DNA of 64,000 nt from Butyricimonas virosa (GCF_025148635.1 NZ_CP102269.1:682001-746000), one strand, 5' to 3'. Shown: positions 26,778-36,422, counted from the first letter of the stretch. Notes: generated by a model from the sequence alone, not told the origin. Numbers and translations: made by a program.

Positions 26778-28313
26778 ATGATAACAATAATAATTACCGG
26801 TGTTATTGCTCTGATAGTGGGATTCGCTCTCGGATACCTGCTAATCAACATGACCTTGAAATACAGGAGCAAAAACATCATCAAGGAAGCGGAAGCAGAG
26901 GCGGAAGTAATTAAAAAAGACAAGATTTTGCAAGCAAAGGAGAAATTCCTGCAGATAAAGGCCGAACACGAAAAACAAGTGAATGCCCGCAATAGCAAAA
27001 TCCTTCTCGCGGAAAACAAGCTAAAACAAAAAGACGCCGAATTGGCTCGTAAAATGGAAGAATGTCAACGCAAGATTAAAGACGCGGAGACACAACAGGA
27101 GACACTGGAGGCCCAAAAAGAGTTACTGGAAAAGAAACACGCCGAACTGGATAAATTCAAAAAACAACAGATCGAGCAACTGGAAGCCATTTCCGGAATG
27201 TCCGCCGATCAGGCAAAGGAAAAACTCATCAGTTCTTTGAAAGACGAGGCTGAAACCGAAGCTATGTCATACGTGAACGAGATTATGGAAGAGGCAAAAA
27301 TGACGGCAAACATGGAGGCGAAAAAAATCGTGGTAAAAACCATCCAACGGGTGGCCACGGAAACCGCTACCGAAAATGCCGTATCAATATTCCATATTGA
27401 TTCGGATGAAATCAAGGGACGTATTATCGGACGGGAAGGACGTAACATCCGGGCGCTGGAAGCAGCCACCGGTGTTGAAATCATCGTGGACGACACCCCG
27501 GAGGCAATTGTACTTTCCGGATTTGACCCGGTAAGACGCGAAATCGCTCGCCTTTCACTCCACCAATTAGTTACTGACGGACGTATTCACCCGGCACGGA
27601 TCGAGGAAGTAGTAAATAAGGTAAAAAAACAAATCGAGGAAGAGATCGTCGAGACCGGGAAACGCACCACCATCGACTTGGGTATTCACGGGTTGCACCC
27701 GGAATTAATCCGGTTGGTCGGCAAAATGAAATACCGTTCTTCTTACGGGCAAAACTTGTTACAACACGCTCGCGAAACAGCCAACCTCTGTGCCATCATG
27801 GCCGCAGAATTGGGCTTGAACGTGAAGAAAGCAAAACGTGCCGGATTATTGCATGATATTGGTAAAGTGCCTGATGACGAGCCGGAATTACCGCACGCAA
27901 TCCTCGGTATGCGCCTAGCTGAAAAATACAAGGAAAAACCGGATATTTGCAACGCTATTGGTGCTCACCACGAGGAGATTGAAATGACAACGATGATTGC
28001 CCCAATCGTTCAGGCTTGTGATGCCATCTCAGGCGCGCGTCCGGGTGCAAGACGGGAAGTAGTTGAGTCATATATCAAACGACTAAAAGAGATGGAAGAC
28101 CTTGCACTTTCTTATAATGGAGTGGTCAAGACCTACGCCATCCAAGCAGGCCGCGAATTGCGGGTAGTCGTTGGTAGTGAAAAGGTATCTGACACGGAGG
28201 CAGAGAAAATTTCATACGAAATCGCTAAAAAGATTCAGGATGAAATGACCTACCCCGGACAGGTGAAAGTCACGGTAATTCGAGAAACACGTGCTATAAA
28301 TTACGCAAAATAA
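26778..28313 (+). CDS. rny: Ribonuclease Y
   Basis: 511 residues: N-terminal membrane anchor (IIITGVIALIVGFALGYLLI), a long coiled coil (about 25-200), a KH domain (FHIDSDEIKGRIIGREGRNI) and an HD domain (HARETANLCAIMAAELGLN, GLLHDIGKVPDDEPELPHA, AIGAHHEEIE). It is a membrane-bound endonuclease starting mRNA decay. Full length, catalytic HD residues intact. It is placed 55 bp after the 6S RNA terminator, and has its own terminator at 28317. Confidence 0.96.
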   Translation: MITIIITGVIALIVGFALGYLLINMTLKYRSKNIIKEAEAEAEVIKKDKILQAKEKFLQIKAEHEKQVNARNSKILLAENKLKQKDAELARKMEECQRKIKDAETQQETLEAQKELLEKKHAELDKFKKQQIEQLEAISGMSADQAKEKLISSLKDEAETEAMSYVNEIMEEAKMTANMEAKKIVVKTIQRVATETATENAVSIFHIDSDEIKGRIIGREGRNIRALEAATGVEIIVDDTPEAIVLSGFDPVRREIARLSLHQLVTDGRIHPARIEEVVNKVKKQIEEEIVETGKRTTIDLGIHGLHPELIRLVGKMKYRSSYGQNLLQHARETANLCAIMAAELGLNVKKAKRAGLLHDIGKVPDDEPELPHAILGMRLAEKYKEKPDICNAIGAHHEEIEMTTMIAPIVQACDAISGARPGARREVVESYIKRLKEMEDLALSYNGVVKTYAIQAGRELRVVVGSEKVSDTEAEKISYEIAKKIQDEMTYPGQVKVTVIRETRAINYAK

Positions 28314-28316
28314 ATA

Positions 28317-28345
28317 AAAGTCCGGCAAAAATGGCCGGACTTTTA
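28317..28345 (+). terminator. rny terminator
   Basis: AAAAGTCCGGC / GCCGGACTTTT, an 11-bp stem with an AAAAATG loop, 3 bp after the rny stop. Confidence 0.88.
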
Positions 28346-28354
28346 AGTTATAGA

Positions 28355-28415
28355 TTATAAGTTTCAGGTTACAGATTTTAAGTCGAAGACTTAACTTGTA
28401 ACCTGTACCTTTTTA
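28355..28415. repeat. Dispersed inverted repeat (CAGGTTACA type), copy 1
   Basis: CAGGTTACA...TTAAGTC and GACTTAA...TGTAACCTG flank a GAA loop. The same TTGTAACCTGTA core and inverted layout recur between pstS and pstC (40090-40158), so this looks like a genome-wide intergenic repeat. Confidence 0.6.
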
Positions 28416-28507
28416 AGCCAGCCGGAGCGACAGGATTAAAAAACCCCAAACATTTGTCCGGTATTATTTGTTTTACTAAATTTGGTTGCTCAAAAAGTAA
28501 ACAGTAT

Positions 28508-29386
28508 ATGGAGCCAATAAAATCATCAGAATTAATCACGAACGCTGACGGGAGTGTCTTTCACCTCCACCTTCATCCCGAAGATCTGGCAGAACAAGTG
28601 ATCCTCGTGGGTGATCCTTCCCGAGTAGAAATGATTGCCTCGTATTTCGAGAAAATAGACATCAAGAAAAGCGACCGGGAGTTCTGTACCATCACCGGAT
28701 ATTACAAGGGACACCGCCTGTCGGTTATCTCTACCGGAATTGGTGCGGACAACATCGACATCGTGATGAATGAACTGGATGCTTTGGTCAATATCAACTT
28801 GCACACCAAGGAAATAAATGCAGAAAAGAAGACATTAAATATAGTACGCATCGGGACTTCCGGTTCCGTGCAGGCAGATGTACCCGTACATTCATTCGTG
28901 ATCTCGGAAATGAGTCTCGGCCTAGACGGGGTATTGCGTTTCTACCGGGATAACGAAATGGTATGTGATGCCGCTTTCGAGGAGGCCTTTATCAAGGAAT
29001 GTCATTGGACGCCCTTAGCTGCCCGCCCGTATGCGGTAAAAGCATCTGACGAACTAGTGGACAAATTACACACGAAAGGCGTTACCGTGAAAGGCGTCAC
29101 ATTGACGGCAAACGGATTCTACGGGCCACAAGGACGAGAGCTTCGTTTACCAATCGAGATGCCAACAGTAAACGACGAGATTGCCCATTTCAGATTCGGG
29201 AATTACAAAATTGTTAATTACGAGATGGAAAGTGCCGCCATTGCCGGGCTAGCCGCCCTTATGGGACATCGGGCCACCACGATTTGCCTGATCATTGCCA
29301 ACCGGGCCAACGGAGATGCCTCGGCTGATTACAAACCGCACATGAAGAAACTTATTGAATATACATTAAATTCTCTCATACGTTAA
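28508..29386 (+). CDS. Nucleoside phosphorylase, uridine phosphorylase type
   Basis: 292 residues from ATG 28508 (MEPIKSSELITNADGSVF); the longer frame lacks support. Phosphate-binding LVGDPSRVEMIA, VISTGIGADNIDIV, RIGTSGSVQADVP and the substrate-binding VNYEMESAAIAGLAALMGH mark the PNP/UDP family. It cleaves nucleosides with phosphate to base and (deoxy)ribose 1-phosphate for salvage in the cytoplasm. The uridine preference is inferred from the similarity to udp-type proteins and is not certain. Confidence 0.85.
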   Translation: MEPIKSSELITNADGSVFHLHLHPEDLAEQVILVGDPSRVEMIASYFEKIDIKKSDREFCTITGYYKGHRLSVISTGIGADNIDIVMNELDALVNINLHTKEINAEKKTLNIVRIGTSGSVQADVPVHSFVISEMSLGLDGVLRFYRDNEMVCDAAFEEAFIKECHWTPLAARPYAVKASDELVDKLHTKGVTVKGVTLTANGFYGPQGRELRLPIEMPTVNDEIAHFRFGNYKIVNYEMESAAIAGLAALMGHRATTICLIIANRANGDASADYKPHMKKLIEYTLNSLIR

Positions 29387-29399
29387 TCACTTATTAATT

Positions 29400-29861
29400 A
29401 TGATTCAAAGGATCCAAACTATTTACTTGCTCGTGGTAGCAATCATCATGACGATTCCATTGTACGTGCCAATCGCCCAATTGCTTATCCCGAATGATGC
29501 GAGCTATAACTTTTTTACTTACGGCGTAGTTCTCATTGGAGAAAACAGCGTGCTACAAGCCCACTACTGGGCCTTGTTAATCATGAATATTTTCACGATC
29601 GGGATTCCCTTGGTGAACGTGTTCCTATTCAAAAAACGTTTCCTCCAGTTGCGTTTATGTATCGTGGAAATCATCCTATTGATCGGTGCCATTATCTTAA
29701 TGTGGTATCACATCAATCAATTTGCGAATAAAATGAATGCCGAAATTCTTTATAAATTCAGCCTTATATTGCCCGTGATCTGTATTATTTTTACCTACTT
29801 GGCCATAAAGGGAATACTTAAAGATATCAAATTGCTCAAATCTTTTGACAGAATTCGATAA
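29400..29861 (+). CDS. DUF4293 family membrane protein
   Basis: 153 residues, four membrane spans (IYLLVVAIIMTIPLYVPIA; YWALLIMNIFTIGIPLVNVF; IVEIILLIGAIILMWYHI; LILPVICIIFTYLAIKG) and the opening MIQRIQTIYLL typical of DUF4293. Inner-membrane, Bacteroidota-specific, function unknown. 13 bp after the phosphorylase gene, so probably co-transcribed. Confidence 0.85.
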   Translation: MIQRIQTIYLLVVAIIMTIPLYVPIAQLLIPNDASYNFFTYGVVLIGENSVLQAHYWALLIMNIFTIGIPLVNVFLFKKRFLQLRLCIVEIILLIGAIILMWYHINQFANKMNAEILYKFSLILPVICIIFTYLAIKGILKDIKLLKSFDRIR

Positions 29862-29893
29862 TTATCAAAATAATCATAAACCAATAACTAAAA

Positions 29894-31591
29894 ATGAGAA
29901 AAGCACATTTACTGGTTACACTAGCGTTAGTTTGCTGCACCACATACACGATGGCCTGCACGAACTTTTTATTCACGAAAGGAGCAACGAAAGACGGGTC
30001 GACAATGGTCACTTATTCGGCCGACTCCCACGTTTTATACGGAGAATTGTATCACTGGCCCGCACAAGACTGGCCTGCCGGAAGTATGCTCGATGTTTAC
30101 GAGTGGGACACCGGCAAATTTATGGGTAAAATCCCGCAAGTAGCCCACACGTACAACGTGGTAGGAAACATGAACGAGCATCAGCTCGCTATTTCCGAAA
30201 CTACTTTCGGGGGACGTAAAGAACTGGAATCCCAAACGGGAGCTATTATAGATTATGGTAGCGCTATATATATCACGTTACAACGTGCGAAAAATGCCCG
30301 TGAGGCCATTGTGGTAATGACCGACTTGATTGAAAAATACGGTTGGGCAAGCAGTGGAGAATCGATCTCTATCATTGACCCGAACGAAGTATGGATAATC
30401 GAAATCATCGGTAAAGGAGAAGGAGAAAAAGGAGCTGTTTGGGTAGCACGCATGGTTCCGGACGGGTATGTTTCCGCCCACGCAAACCAAGCTCGTATCA
30501 CGACTTTCCCGCTAGAAGGTAAAACTTCTATCTCTTCCGACAAAATGAACAAGATTTACGATCCCAATATCACCACCGTGTATTCCAAGGACGTAATCTC
30601 TTTCGCAAAAGAAAAAGGATTCTATCCTCAAGATGGGAAAAATAAAGACTTCAGTTTCTCTGATACTTACGCTCCGGTTGACTTCAGCGGGGCTCGTGCC
30701 TGTGAAATCCGTGTTTGGGCATTCTTTAATGCCGTGAACCCGGACATGGCTCAATACTGGGATTACGCAACAGGGAGAAACATTCAACGTGATAGTAAAG
30801 GTTACGCAACCAACCGTATGCCGTTATGGATTAAACCCAGCGAGAAAGTAGACGTGATGCAAGTGATGGATTTCATGCGTGATCACTTGGAAGGAACAGA
30901 ACTGGATATGAGCAAGGATATGGGAGCCGGTCCGTACGAATGTCCGTACAGATGGCGTCCGATGAGTTTCAAAGTAGACGGGAAAGAATATGTTCACGAA
31001 AGAGCAACAGCAACCCAACAAACCGGATTCACATTTGTAGCACAATGTAGAAGTTGGTTACCTGATGAAATCGGAGGAATCCTTTGGTTTGGAGTTGATG
31101 ATGCAGCCAGTTCCGTGTATTTCCCAATGTATTCAGCAGCCACAGAAGTGCCTTTCGCGTTCGCAGTTGGCAACGGCAGCATGATGGAATTCACTAATAA
31201 AGCAGCCTTCTGGGTATTCAACCAAGTAACGAATTTCGCATACACACGCTATAACTTGATTCACCCGGAAATTCGTGCAAAACAAGTTGCACTGGAGAAA
31301 CAATACGTGAATTTCGTCCAAATGATCGATGCCGGAGCAAAAGAAATGTTAGCTCAAGACAAAGAATCAGCGATTAAATTTATCACGGATTTCTCCTGTC
31401 GCACGGGAAATCATCTGGTGGATACGTGGAGAGATTTCTACGGTTACCTGTTCTGCAAATTCATGGATGGTAACGTGAAAACCGCAATCCCGGGAGAGAA
31501 AAACCCGAAAGTTGAACAGCCTGCTTTACCGGAATGGTATCTCCGAATGATTATCGAACAGACAGGTAAAAAACTTGAGGTGGTAGAATAA
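29894..31591 (+). CDS. Secreted C69 family dipeptidase
   Basis: 565 residues. A signal peptide (MRKAHLLVTLALVCCTTYTMA) ends directly before Cys22; in the C69 (PepD) family the exposed N-terminal Cys (CTNFLFTKGATKDGST) is the catalytic nucleophile, so export may be coupled to activation. The body contains YHWPAQDWPAGSM, WIIEIIGKGEGEKGAVWVAR and VSAHANQARI. It probably hydrolyses dipeptides in the periplasm or outside, consistent with peptide use by Bacteroidales. Followed by a strong terminator at 31600. Confidence 0.9.
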   Translation: MRKAHLLVTLALVCCTTYTMACTNFLFTKGATKDGSTMVTYSADSHVLYGELYHWPAQDWPAGSMLDVYEWDTGKFMGKIPQVAHTYNVVGNMNEHQLAISETTFGGRKELESQTGAIIDYGSAIYITLQRAKNAREAIVVMTDLIEKYGWASSGESISIIDPNEVWIIEIIGKGEGEKGAVWVARMVPDGYVSAHANQARITTFPLEGKTSISSDKMNKIYDPNITTVYSKDVISFAKEKGFYPQDGKNKDFSFSDTYAPVDFSGARACEIRVWAFFNAVNPDMAQYWDYATGRNIQRDSKGYATNRMPLWIKPSEKVDVMQVMDFMRDHLEGTELDMSKDMGAGPYECPYRWRPMSFKVDGKEYVHERATATQQTGFTFVAQCRSWLPDEIGGILWFGVDDAASSVYFPMYSAATEVPFAFAVGNGSMMEFTNKAAFWVFNQVTNFAYTRYNLIHPEIRAKQVALEKQYVNFVQMIDAGAKEMLAQDKESAIKFITDFSCRTGNHLVDTWRDFYGYLFCKFMDGNVKTAIPGEKNPKVEQPALPEWYLRMIIEQTGKKLEVVE

Positions 31592-31599
31592 ACACTACA

Positions 31600-31639
31600 A
31601 AATAAATATTCCGATGTTTGCATCGGAATATTTATTTTT
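31600..31639 (+). terminator. Terminator of the C69 peptidase gene
   Basis: A 17-bp perfect stem (31600-31616 with 31621-31637) with a TTTG loop, followed by T residues. The loop carries the TTG used by the rplS promoter. Confidence 0.88.
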
Positions 31640-31648
31640 CTACCTTTG
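31618..31648 (+). promoter_or_regulatory. rplS promoter nested in the upstream terminator
   Basis: TTG (31618-31620, in the terminator loop), 20-nt spacer, TACCTTTG (31641-31648). The predicted leader is about 85 nt. Confidence 0.7.
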
Positions 31649-31739
31649 CCACTCAATTTTGAAACGTACGTAGTCTCTTACATAAAAGACAAAAGTCGTA
31701 ATACTGCGTTCGATAAATAAACTTTTTAAAATAAAGACA

Positions 31740-32093
31740 ATGGACTTAATTAAAATTGCGGAACAGGCTTTTGCTCAGGAAAACGCTATTGAAATTCCTT
31801 CATTCAACACGGGTGATACCATTAGCGTACACTACAAAATTAAAGAAGGAAACAAAGAACGTATTCAGATTTTCAAAGGTGTTGTTATCCAAATTAAGGG
31901 TACGGGAACGACCAAAACCTTTACGGTTAGAAAAATGTCCGGTAACGTTGGAGTAGAACGAATCATCCCTTTCAATTCTCCTTACATTCATGCAATCGAG
32001 GTGAACAAGAGAGGTGTTGTTCGTAGATCAAGAATCTTCTATTTCCGTGAACTTACCGGAAAGAAAGCAAAAATTAAAGAGAAGAAATTTTAA
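31740..32093 (+). CDS. rplS: 50S ribosomal protein L19
   Basis: 117 residues: FNTGDTISVHYKIKEGNKER, IQIFKGVVIQIKGTGTTKTF, TVRKMSGNVGVERIIPFNSP and the basic VVRRSRIFYFREL C-terminus. L19 lies at the 30S-50S interface. It stands alone with its own promoter and terminator rather than in the rpsP-rimM-trmD set. Confidence 0.98.
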   Translation: MDLIKIAEQAFAQENAIEIPSFNTGDTISVHYKIKEGNKERIQIFKGVVIQIKGTGTTKTFTVRKMSGNVGVERIIPFNSPYIHAIEVNKRGVVRRSRIFYFRELTGKKAKIKEKKF

Positions 32094-32111
32094 TTTAAGC
32101 TTTAGCTATAT

Positions 32112-32143
32112 AAAAAAGCCTCGTTTGACACGAGGCTTTTTTT
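32112..32143 (+). terminator. rplS terminator
   Basis: AAAAAAGCCTCG / CGAGGCTTTTTT stem with a TTTGACA loop and a T7 run, 18 bp after the stop codon. Confidence 0.9.
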
Positions 32144-32216
32144 ATTCCCCAAAAATTTCTTCGCTGAAACGTAACAATTTAATTCCAAAATCCATATTAT
32201 TCATTTAGGAAAATCC

Positions 32217-32224
32217 TAACTTTG
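32217..32224 (+). promoter_or_regulatory. Promoter -7 element of the phosphohexomutase gene
   Basis: TAACTTTG, matching TAnnTTTG, 27 bp before the ATG at 32252. No good TTG is seen at the expected distance, so this is a weaker match. Confidence 0.5.
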
Positions 32225-32251
32225 CAAGAAGGTAAATAATAATGATCACTT

Positions 32252-33994
32252 ATGGAAAATAATGACATCATAAAAATAGCCAGAGCCAAAGCCGAAAAGT
32301 GGCTGGACAAGGCGTATGACGAAAAAACACGTGCTGAAGCAAAACGCATGTTGGAAAACACGGACACGACAGAATTAGTCGAATCGTTTTACAACGATTT
32401 GGAATTCGGAACCGGTGGTTTACGAGGAATCATGGGAGTGGGAACCAACCGAATGAACATCTACACGGTAGGTGCTGCTACACAAGGTTTTTCAAACTAC
32501 ATCAACAAGATGTTCCCGAATGAAAAGAAAGCCGTGTGTATCGGTCATGACTGCCGTAATAACTCCCGGCTCTTTTCAGAAACAGCTGCCAATATTTTTT
32601 CAGCCAACGGCATACACGTTTACCTGTTTGAGGACTTACGCCCCACGCCTGAAATGTCATTTGCCATCCGAGAATTAGGCTGTAAAGGAGGTGTCATTCT
32701 TACCGCCTCTCACAATCCGAAAGAGTACAACGGTTACAAGGCCTACTGGGACGATGGCTCACAACTCGTTCCCCCACATGATAAAAACGTGATCAATGAA
32801 GTAAAGAAGGTGCAAGTTTCGGATATTAAATTCGAAGGAGTACCGGAAATGATTACCATTTTAGGAAAAGATTTTGACAAAAAATACCTGGATAAAGTGA
32901 AAACATTAAGTCTTTCACCGGAAGCCATACAAAAAGAACACGACTTGAGAATCGTCTTTACCCCACTACACGGAACTACCTACGAGCTTGTTCCTGCCTC
33001 TTTGCGTAACTGGGGATTCACGAATATTCACACGGTACCGGAACAAAGCATTCCGAATGGAGATTTCCCGACCGTGGCATCCGCTAACCCGGAAGAACCG
33101 GCAGCATTCAAAATGGCCTTGGATCTAGCTCGCAAAATCGATGCTGATCTGGCCATGGCTTGTGACCCGGATGGGGACCGTATCGGCATCGCCGTAAAAA
33201 ATGACGCGGGAGAATGGACATTATTGAATGGAAACCAAACCAATATTATTTTCACGGAATACATCATCCGCAGAAAAAAAGAACTGAACCAACTTAAAGG
33301 TGGTGAATACACGGTTAAAACCATAGTCACGACCGAGTTGATTAAAGACATCGCAGAAAAAAATCATATCATCTGTTATGACGTGTACACCGGATTCAAG
33401 TGGATTGCCGATATTATTCGCAAAGAAGGCGGTGAGAAATTCATCGGCGGCGGGGAAGAATCCTTTGGCTACATGCCGGGAGCATTTACCCGGGACAAAG
33501 ACGGGGTTTCTGCCACATCATTAATGGCCGAAATCGCCGCTTGGGTAAAGATGCAAAATAAAACACTGTACTCCTTCCTCAAGGAAATTTATGCCAAATA
33601 CGGATTCTCGCAAGAAAGAATGATTTACATCGTACGTAAAGGTTTAAGCGGGGCGCAGGAGATCAAAGCCATGATGGAAGAGTTCCGTCACAACACGCCG
33701 AAAGAAATCAATCACAGCCCGGTTGTACTGAAAAAAGACTACCTTTCCCTGGAAGCAACCAACCTGCAAACAGGAGAAAAAACGCACCTTGATTTCGAAA
33801 CGAAAAGCGATGTATTACAATTCTTCCTAGCTGACGGCAGTAAGATTTCGGTTCGTCCTTCCGGTACTGAACCGAAGATTAAATTCTACTTTGAAGCTCG
33901 AACTCAGATGAAAGACATAAATGATTACGAACGGGCACAACAAGAAGCCAATGCTCGGATTGACGCTATTATCAAGGATTTGAAACTTCAATAA
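32252..33994 (+). CDS. Phosphoglucomutase/phosphomannomutase family protein
   Basis: 580 residues with all four marks of the alpha-D-phosphohexomutase family: the phosphoserine loop TASHNPKEYNGYK (Ser of the SHN), the metal loop DPDGDRIG, the sugar-binding loop GGGEESFGYMPG and the phosphate-binding loop RPSGTEPKIKFY. It interconverts hexose 1- and 6-phosphates in the cytoplasm. The ~580-residue length fits PgcA-type phosphoglucomutases more than ~460-residue ManB/GlmM; exact sugar preference is inferred. Single gene with its own promoter. Confidence 0.93.
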   Translation: MENNDIIKIARAKAEKWLDKAYDEKTRAEAKRMLENTDTTELVESFYNDLEFGTGGLRGIMGVGTNRMNIYTVGAATQGFSNYINKMFPNEKKAVCIGHDCRNNSRLFSETAANIFSANGIHVYLFEDLRPTPEMSFAIRELGCKGGVILTASHNPKEYNGYKAYWDDGSQLVPPHDKNVINEVKKVQVSDIKFEGVPEMITILGKDFDKKYLDKVKTLSLSPEAIQKEHDLRIVFTPLHGTTYELVPASLRNWGFTNIHTVPEQSIPNGDFPTVASANPEEPAAFKMALDLARKIDADLAMACDPDGDRIGIAVKNDAGEWTLLNGNQTNIIFTEYIIRRKKELNQLKGGEYTVKTIVTTELIKDIAEKNHIICYDVYTGFKWIADIIRKEGGEKFIGGGEESFGYMPGAFTRDKDGVSATSLMAEIAAWVKMQNKTLYSFLKEIYAKYGFSQERMIYIVRKGLSGAQEIKAMMEEFRHNTPKEINHSPVVLKKDYLSLEATNLQTGEKTHLDFETKSDVLQFFLADGSKISVRPSGTEPKIKFYFEARTQMKDINDYERAQQEANARIDAIIKDLKLQ

Positions 33995-34001
33995 AGGAAC
34001 A

Positions 34002-34118
34002 AACTACCCCCACCGACTCCCCCTTACACAGGGGGAGAGCCAAACGCAAGAAGGCGCTACAATATAACAGTGCAGTAGTATCCTCCCCCTGTGTAAGGGG
34101 GAGTTAGAGGGGGTAGTT
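34002..34118. repeat. Double-hairpin inverted repeat, copy 1
   Basis: Two arms (34002-34036 and 34083-34118) are near-perfect inverted copies starting AACTACCCCC, and each arm contains its own palindrome (CTCCCCC-TTACACA-GGGGGAG). A 46-bp spacer lies between. The layout matches the element at 63861-63991, suggesting a REP/BIME-like or MITE-like family. It separates the phosphohexomutase gene from the convergent helicase gene and may work as a bidirectional terminator. Confidence 0.85.
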
Positions 34119-34171
34119 AAAGCATCATCTCCCCGTGCAGCTGGAATCTAAAATTAGAAGGGGTAGTTCTT

Positions 34172-35593
34172 TTATCCCTCCATCTCGATCATTTCATCCT
34201 TGAAATTAATCAGATATAGTTTTTTACGTGCCCGAGTAAATGCCGTGTATAGCCAACGCCAATATTCATCATCATGTGAATCTTCTCCCTGCCAGCCCGG
34301 ATCAATAAATACCGCATCCCATTGTCCTCCCTGGGCTTTATGACACGTAACAGCATAGGCAAATTTAATTTGCAGAGCATTATAGTATTCGTTCTCTTGA
34401 ATCTTTTTGAATCGCTTCTGCTTGGAAGCTACATCCATATAATCTTCCTCCACAGCCATGTACAACCGCCGATAATCTTCATAACTCAATGCAGGTTGTT
34501 CTGTGGTCAAGGTATCCAACATAACCCATGCCGTGATCTCTTCCTCGTAACCGTAAATACTTAGACGAGTGTTGACAAAATGGAATCCGTATAAATCCTT
34601 ATATTTCCCAACCTTCTCCACAGTGGCAATATCCCCGTTCGCAATAAAATCCACCTTGTCATATTCCGCTCCCCAGAAGTAATTATTCTTCACAATCATG
34701 ACCTTATCTCCACTACTAAAAGCATCTTCCCGGTAAAGGATTCTGGCCCGTATCCCCTCATTAAAACGATTGGCCCGTTTATTCGACCGACAAATCACCA
34801 TCGTTTCGTCCATCCCAAAAGAGCTATAACATTGATCCAACTCTTCCAATAGTTCTCCCCCGCTTACCCGTACAATATCCGGAAAACCCGCTACCCGAAG
34901 CAAAAGTTTGGCAAAAGATCCCGCCCCGATCATTTCCCGTACCCGAGTAGCATTGTACAAAATTCCGGACTGCTCGGACTGTCGCATGATATCGGTCAAG
35001 TTTGCCTCATATATCTCCATCCCGTAACTTACCTGTAAAAAATCAGCCTCCAAGGCCGGGCTGACATCCACGCCAATCGGAGGCAACTGGGCCGTATCCC
35101 CAATTAACACCAAACGGTTATTACGCCCGTTATACACGAACTCAATCAGATCATCCAGCAAAGACCCCGTCCCAAAATTCGAATCCTGAGAACCCATTGA
35201 AATCATAGATGCCTCATCCACGAAAAAAAGTGTATTAGCATTCCCGTTAAATCCCAAGTTGAATATCCCGACTCCCTCCCGTGCATTTTTCTGCCGGTAA
35301 ATCTTTTTGTGTATCGTAAAAGCAGGCTGATGAGAATAACCGGAAAACACTTTCGCCGCTCTCCCCGTCGGAGCCAATAAAACAACCTGCTGTTCAAATT
35401 GCAGTAATGTATTCACGATGGCCGCCACCAAAGAAGTTTTCCCCGTTCCGGCATATCCCTTCAATAAAAATAAACTTTCAGGATGACGATCAAAGAGAAA
35501 TGCTAAAAAATTCTTCATTGCCGCCTGTTGCGTGGGGGAAAAATCGAATCCAAACTTCTCTTTTACAATACGTTCAAAATGTTCATTTATCAT
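34172..35593 (-). CDS. ATP-dependent RecD-like DNA helicase
   Basis: 473 residues from ATG 35593 (MINEHFERIVKEKFGF). Superfamily 1 motifs: Walker A LLKGYAGTGKTSLVAA, Walker B FVDEASMIS, motif III LVLIGDTAQLPPIG, and the C-terminal UvrD_C_2-type AVTCHKAQGGQWDAVFID and YTAFTRARKKLYLINF. This fits the RecD/Dda group of 5'-3' helicases, but it is shorter than RecD2 and lacks its N-terminal HhH part. It probably acts in DNA repair or replication restart. Convergent with the mutase gene. Confidence 0.88.
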   Translation of the reverse strand: MINEHFERIVKEKFGFDFSPTQQAAMKNFLAFLFDRHPESLFLLKGYAGTGKTSLVAAIVNTLLQFEQQVVLLAPTGRAAKVFSGYSHQPAFTIHKKIYRQKNAREGVGIFNLGFNGNANTLFFVDEASMISMGSQDSNFGTGSLLDDLIEFVYNGRNNRLVLIGDTAQLPPIGVDVSPALEADFLQVSYGMEIYEANLTDIMRQSEQSGILYNATRVREMIGAGSFAKLLLRVAGFPDIVRVSGGELLEELDQCYSSFGMDETMVICRSNKRANRFNEGIRARILYREDAFSSGDKVMIVKNNYFWGAEYDKVDFIANGDIATVEKVGKYKDLYGFHFVNTRLSIYGYEEEITAWVMLDTLTTEQPALSYEDYRRLYMAVEEDYMDVASKQKRFKKIQENEYYNALQIKFAYAVTCHKAQGGQWDAVFIDPGWQGEDSHDDEYWRWLYTAFTRARKKLYLINFKDEMIEMEG

Positions 35594-35777
35594 CACTAAA
35601 TTTAATAGACAAAAGTGTGCTGTGATCTTTTTTTTTTTTATATTTGCCGACACGACAATCCATTAAGGATTTGTTCACGGTATCGTCAAAAAATACTGTG
35701 TAAAGATAGGAAAAAACAGCTTAAATAATAACGAGAACTAACTTGTTTAATACATAATAAATATACTGACGAAAAAG

Positions 35778-36422
35778 ATGAAAAAAATTATTATTCAAAT
35801 TCTTTTAGCAGCTGCCGCTCTCTATCTGGGATATATGTGCTACCAAAGCGTGCAGAATCCTATTCAATTTCAAAAGTTGAAAAAACAGAGATATGATAGA
35901 GTCATCCAAAAACTGAAAGATATTAGAACAGCTCAAGATGCTTTCAAAAGTATCCATGGAACATACACTAGTAGTTTCGATTCATTAATCAATTTCGTGA
36001 AATACGATTCATTGAAAACCGTACGTTCAATCGGAGAACTTACTGATGATCAACTTGAAGAAGGTATGACGGAACAAGACGCTTTGAAAAAAGGGTTGAT
36101 TATCCGTGATACGATGAGAGTTTCCGCTTTAGAACAATTATTCGGTAAAAACTATCCGATTGATGATCTTCGGTATGTTCCTTTTACTAAAAAGAAACAT
36201 GAATTCTTGATGGGGACCAACATGATCTGGACGGATTCCGGCATTGAAGTACCTGTTTTCGAGGCTCGTATTTCAAACATGGTCATTTTTGAAGACTTGT
36301 TCGATGAATACGAAGATGCTATTTTGGAGGAAAACGGTGAAAGAATAAGATTAAACAAATACCCCGGATTAAAAGTGGGTAGCGTACAAGAGGCAAACAA
36401 TAACGTGGGTAACTGGGAATAA
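35778..36422 (+). CDS. Conserved unknown protein with one N-terminal membrane span
   Basis: 214 residues. An N-terminal hydrophobic segment (IIIQILLAAAALYLGYMCY) acts as an anchor or uncleaved signal; it is followed by a helical region (KQRYDRVIQKLKDIRTAQDA) and FKSIHGTYTSSFDSLINFVK, a pattern that resembles the pseudopilin (GspG-like) shape of a long N-terminal helix with a short globular part. There is no prepilin cleavage site that I can support. It starts the operon with DUF3822 and rsmD (26-bp gap). Function unknown. Confidence 0.7.
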   Translation: MKKIIIQILLAAAALYLGYMCYQSVQNPIQFQKLKKQRYDRVIQKLKDIRTAQDAFKSIHGTYTSSFDSLINFVKYDSLKTVRSIGELTDDQLEEGMTEQDALKKGLIIRDTMRVSALEQLFGKNYPIDDLRYVPFTKKKHEFLMGTNMIWTDSGIEVPVFEARISNMVIFEDLFDEYEDAILEENGERIRLNKYPGLKVGSVQEANNNVGNWE

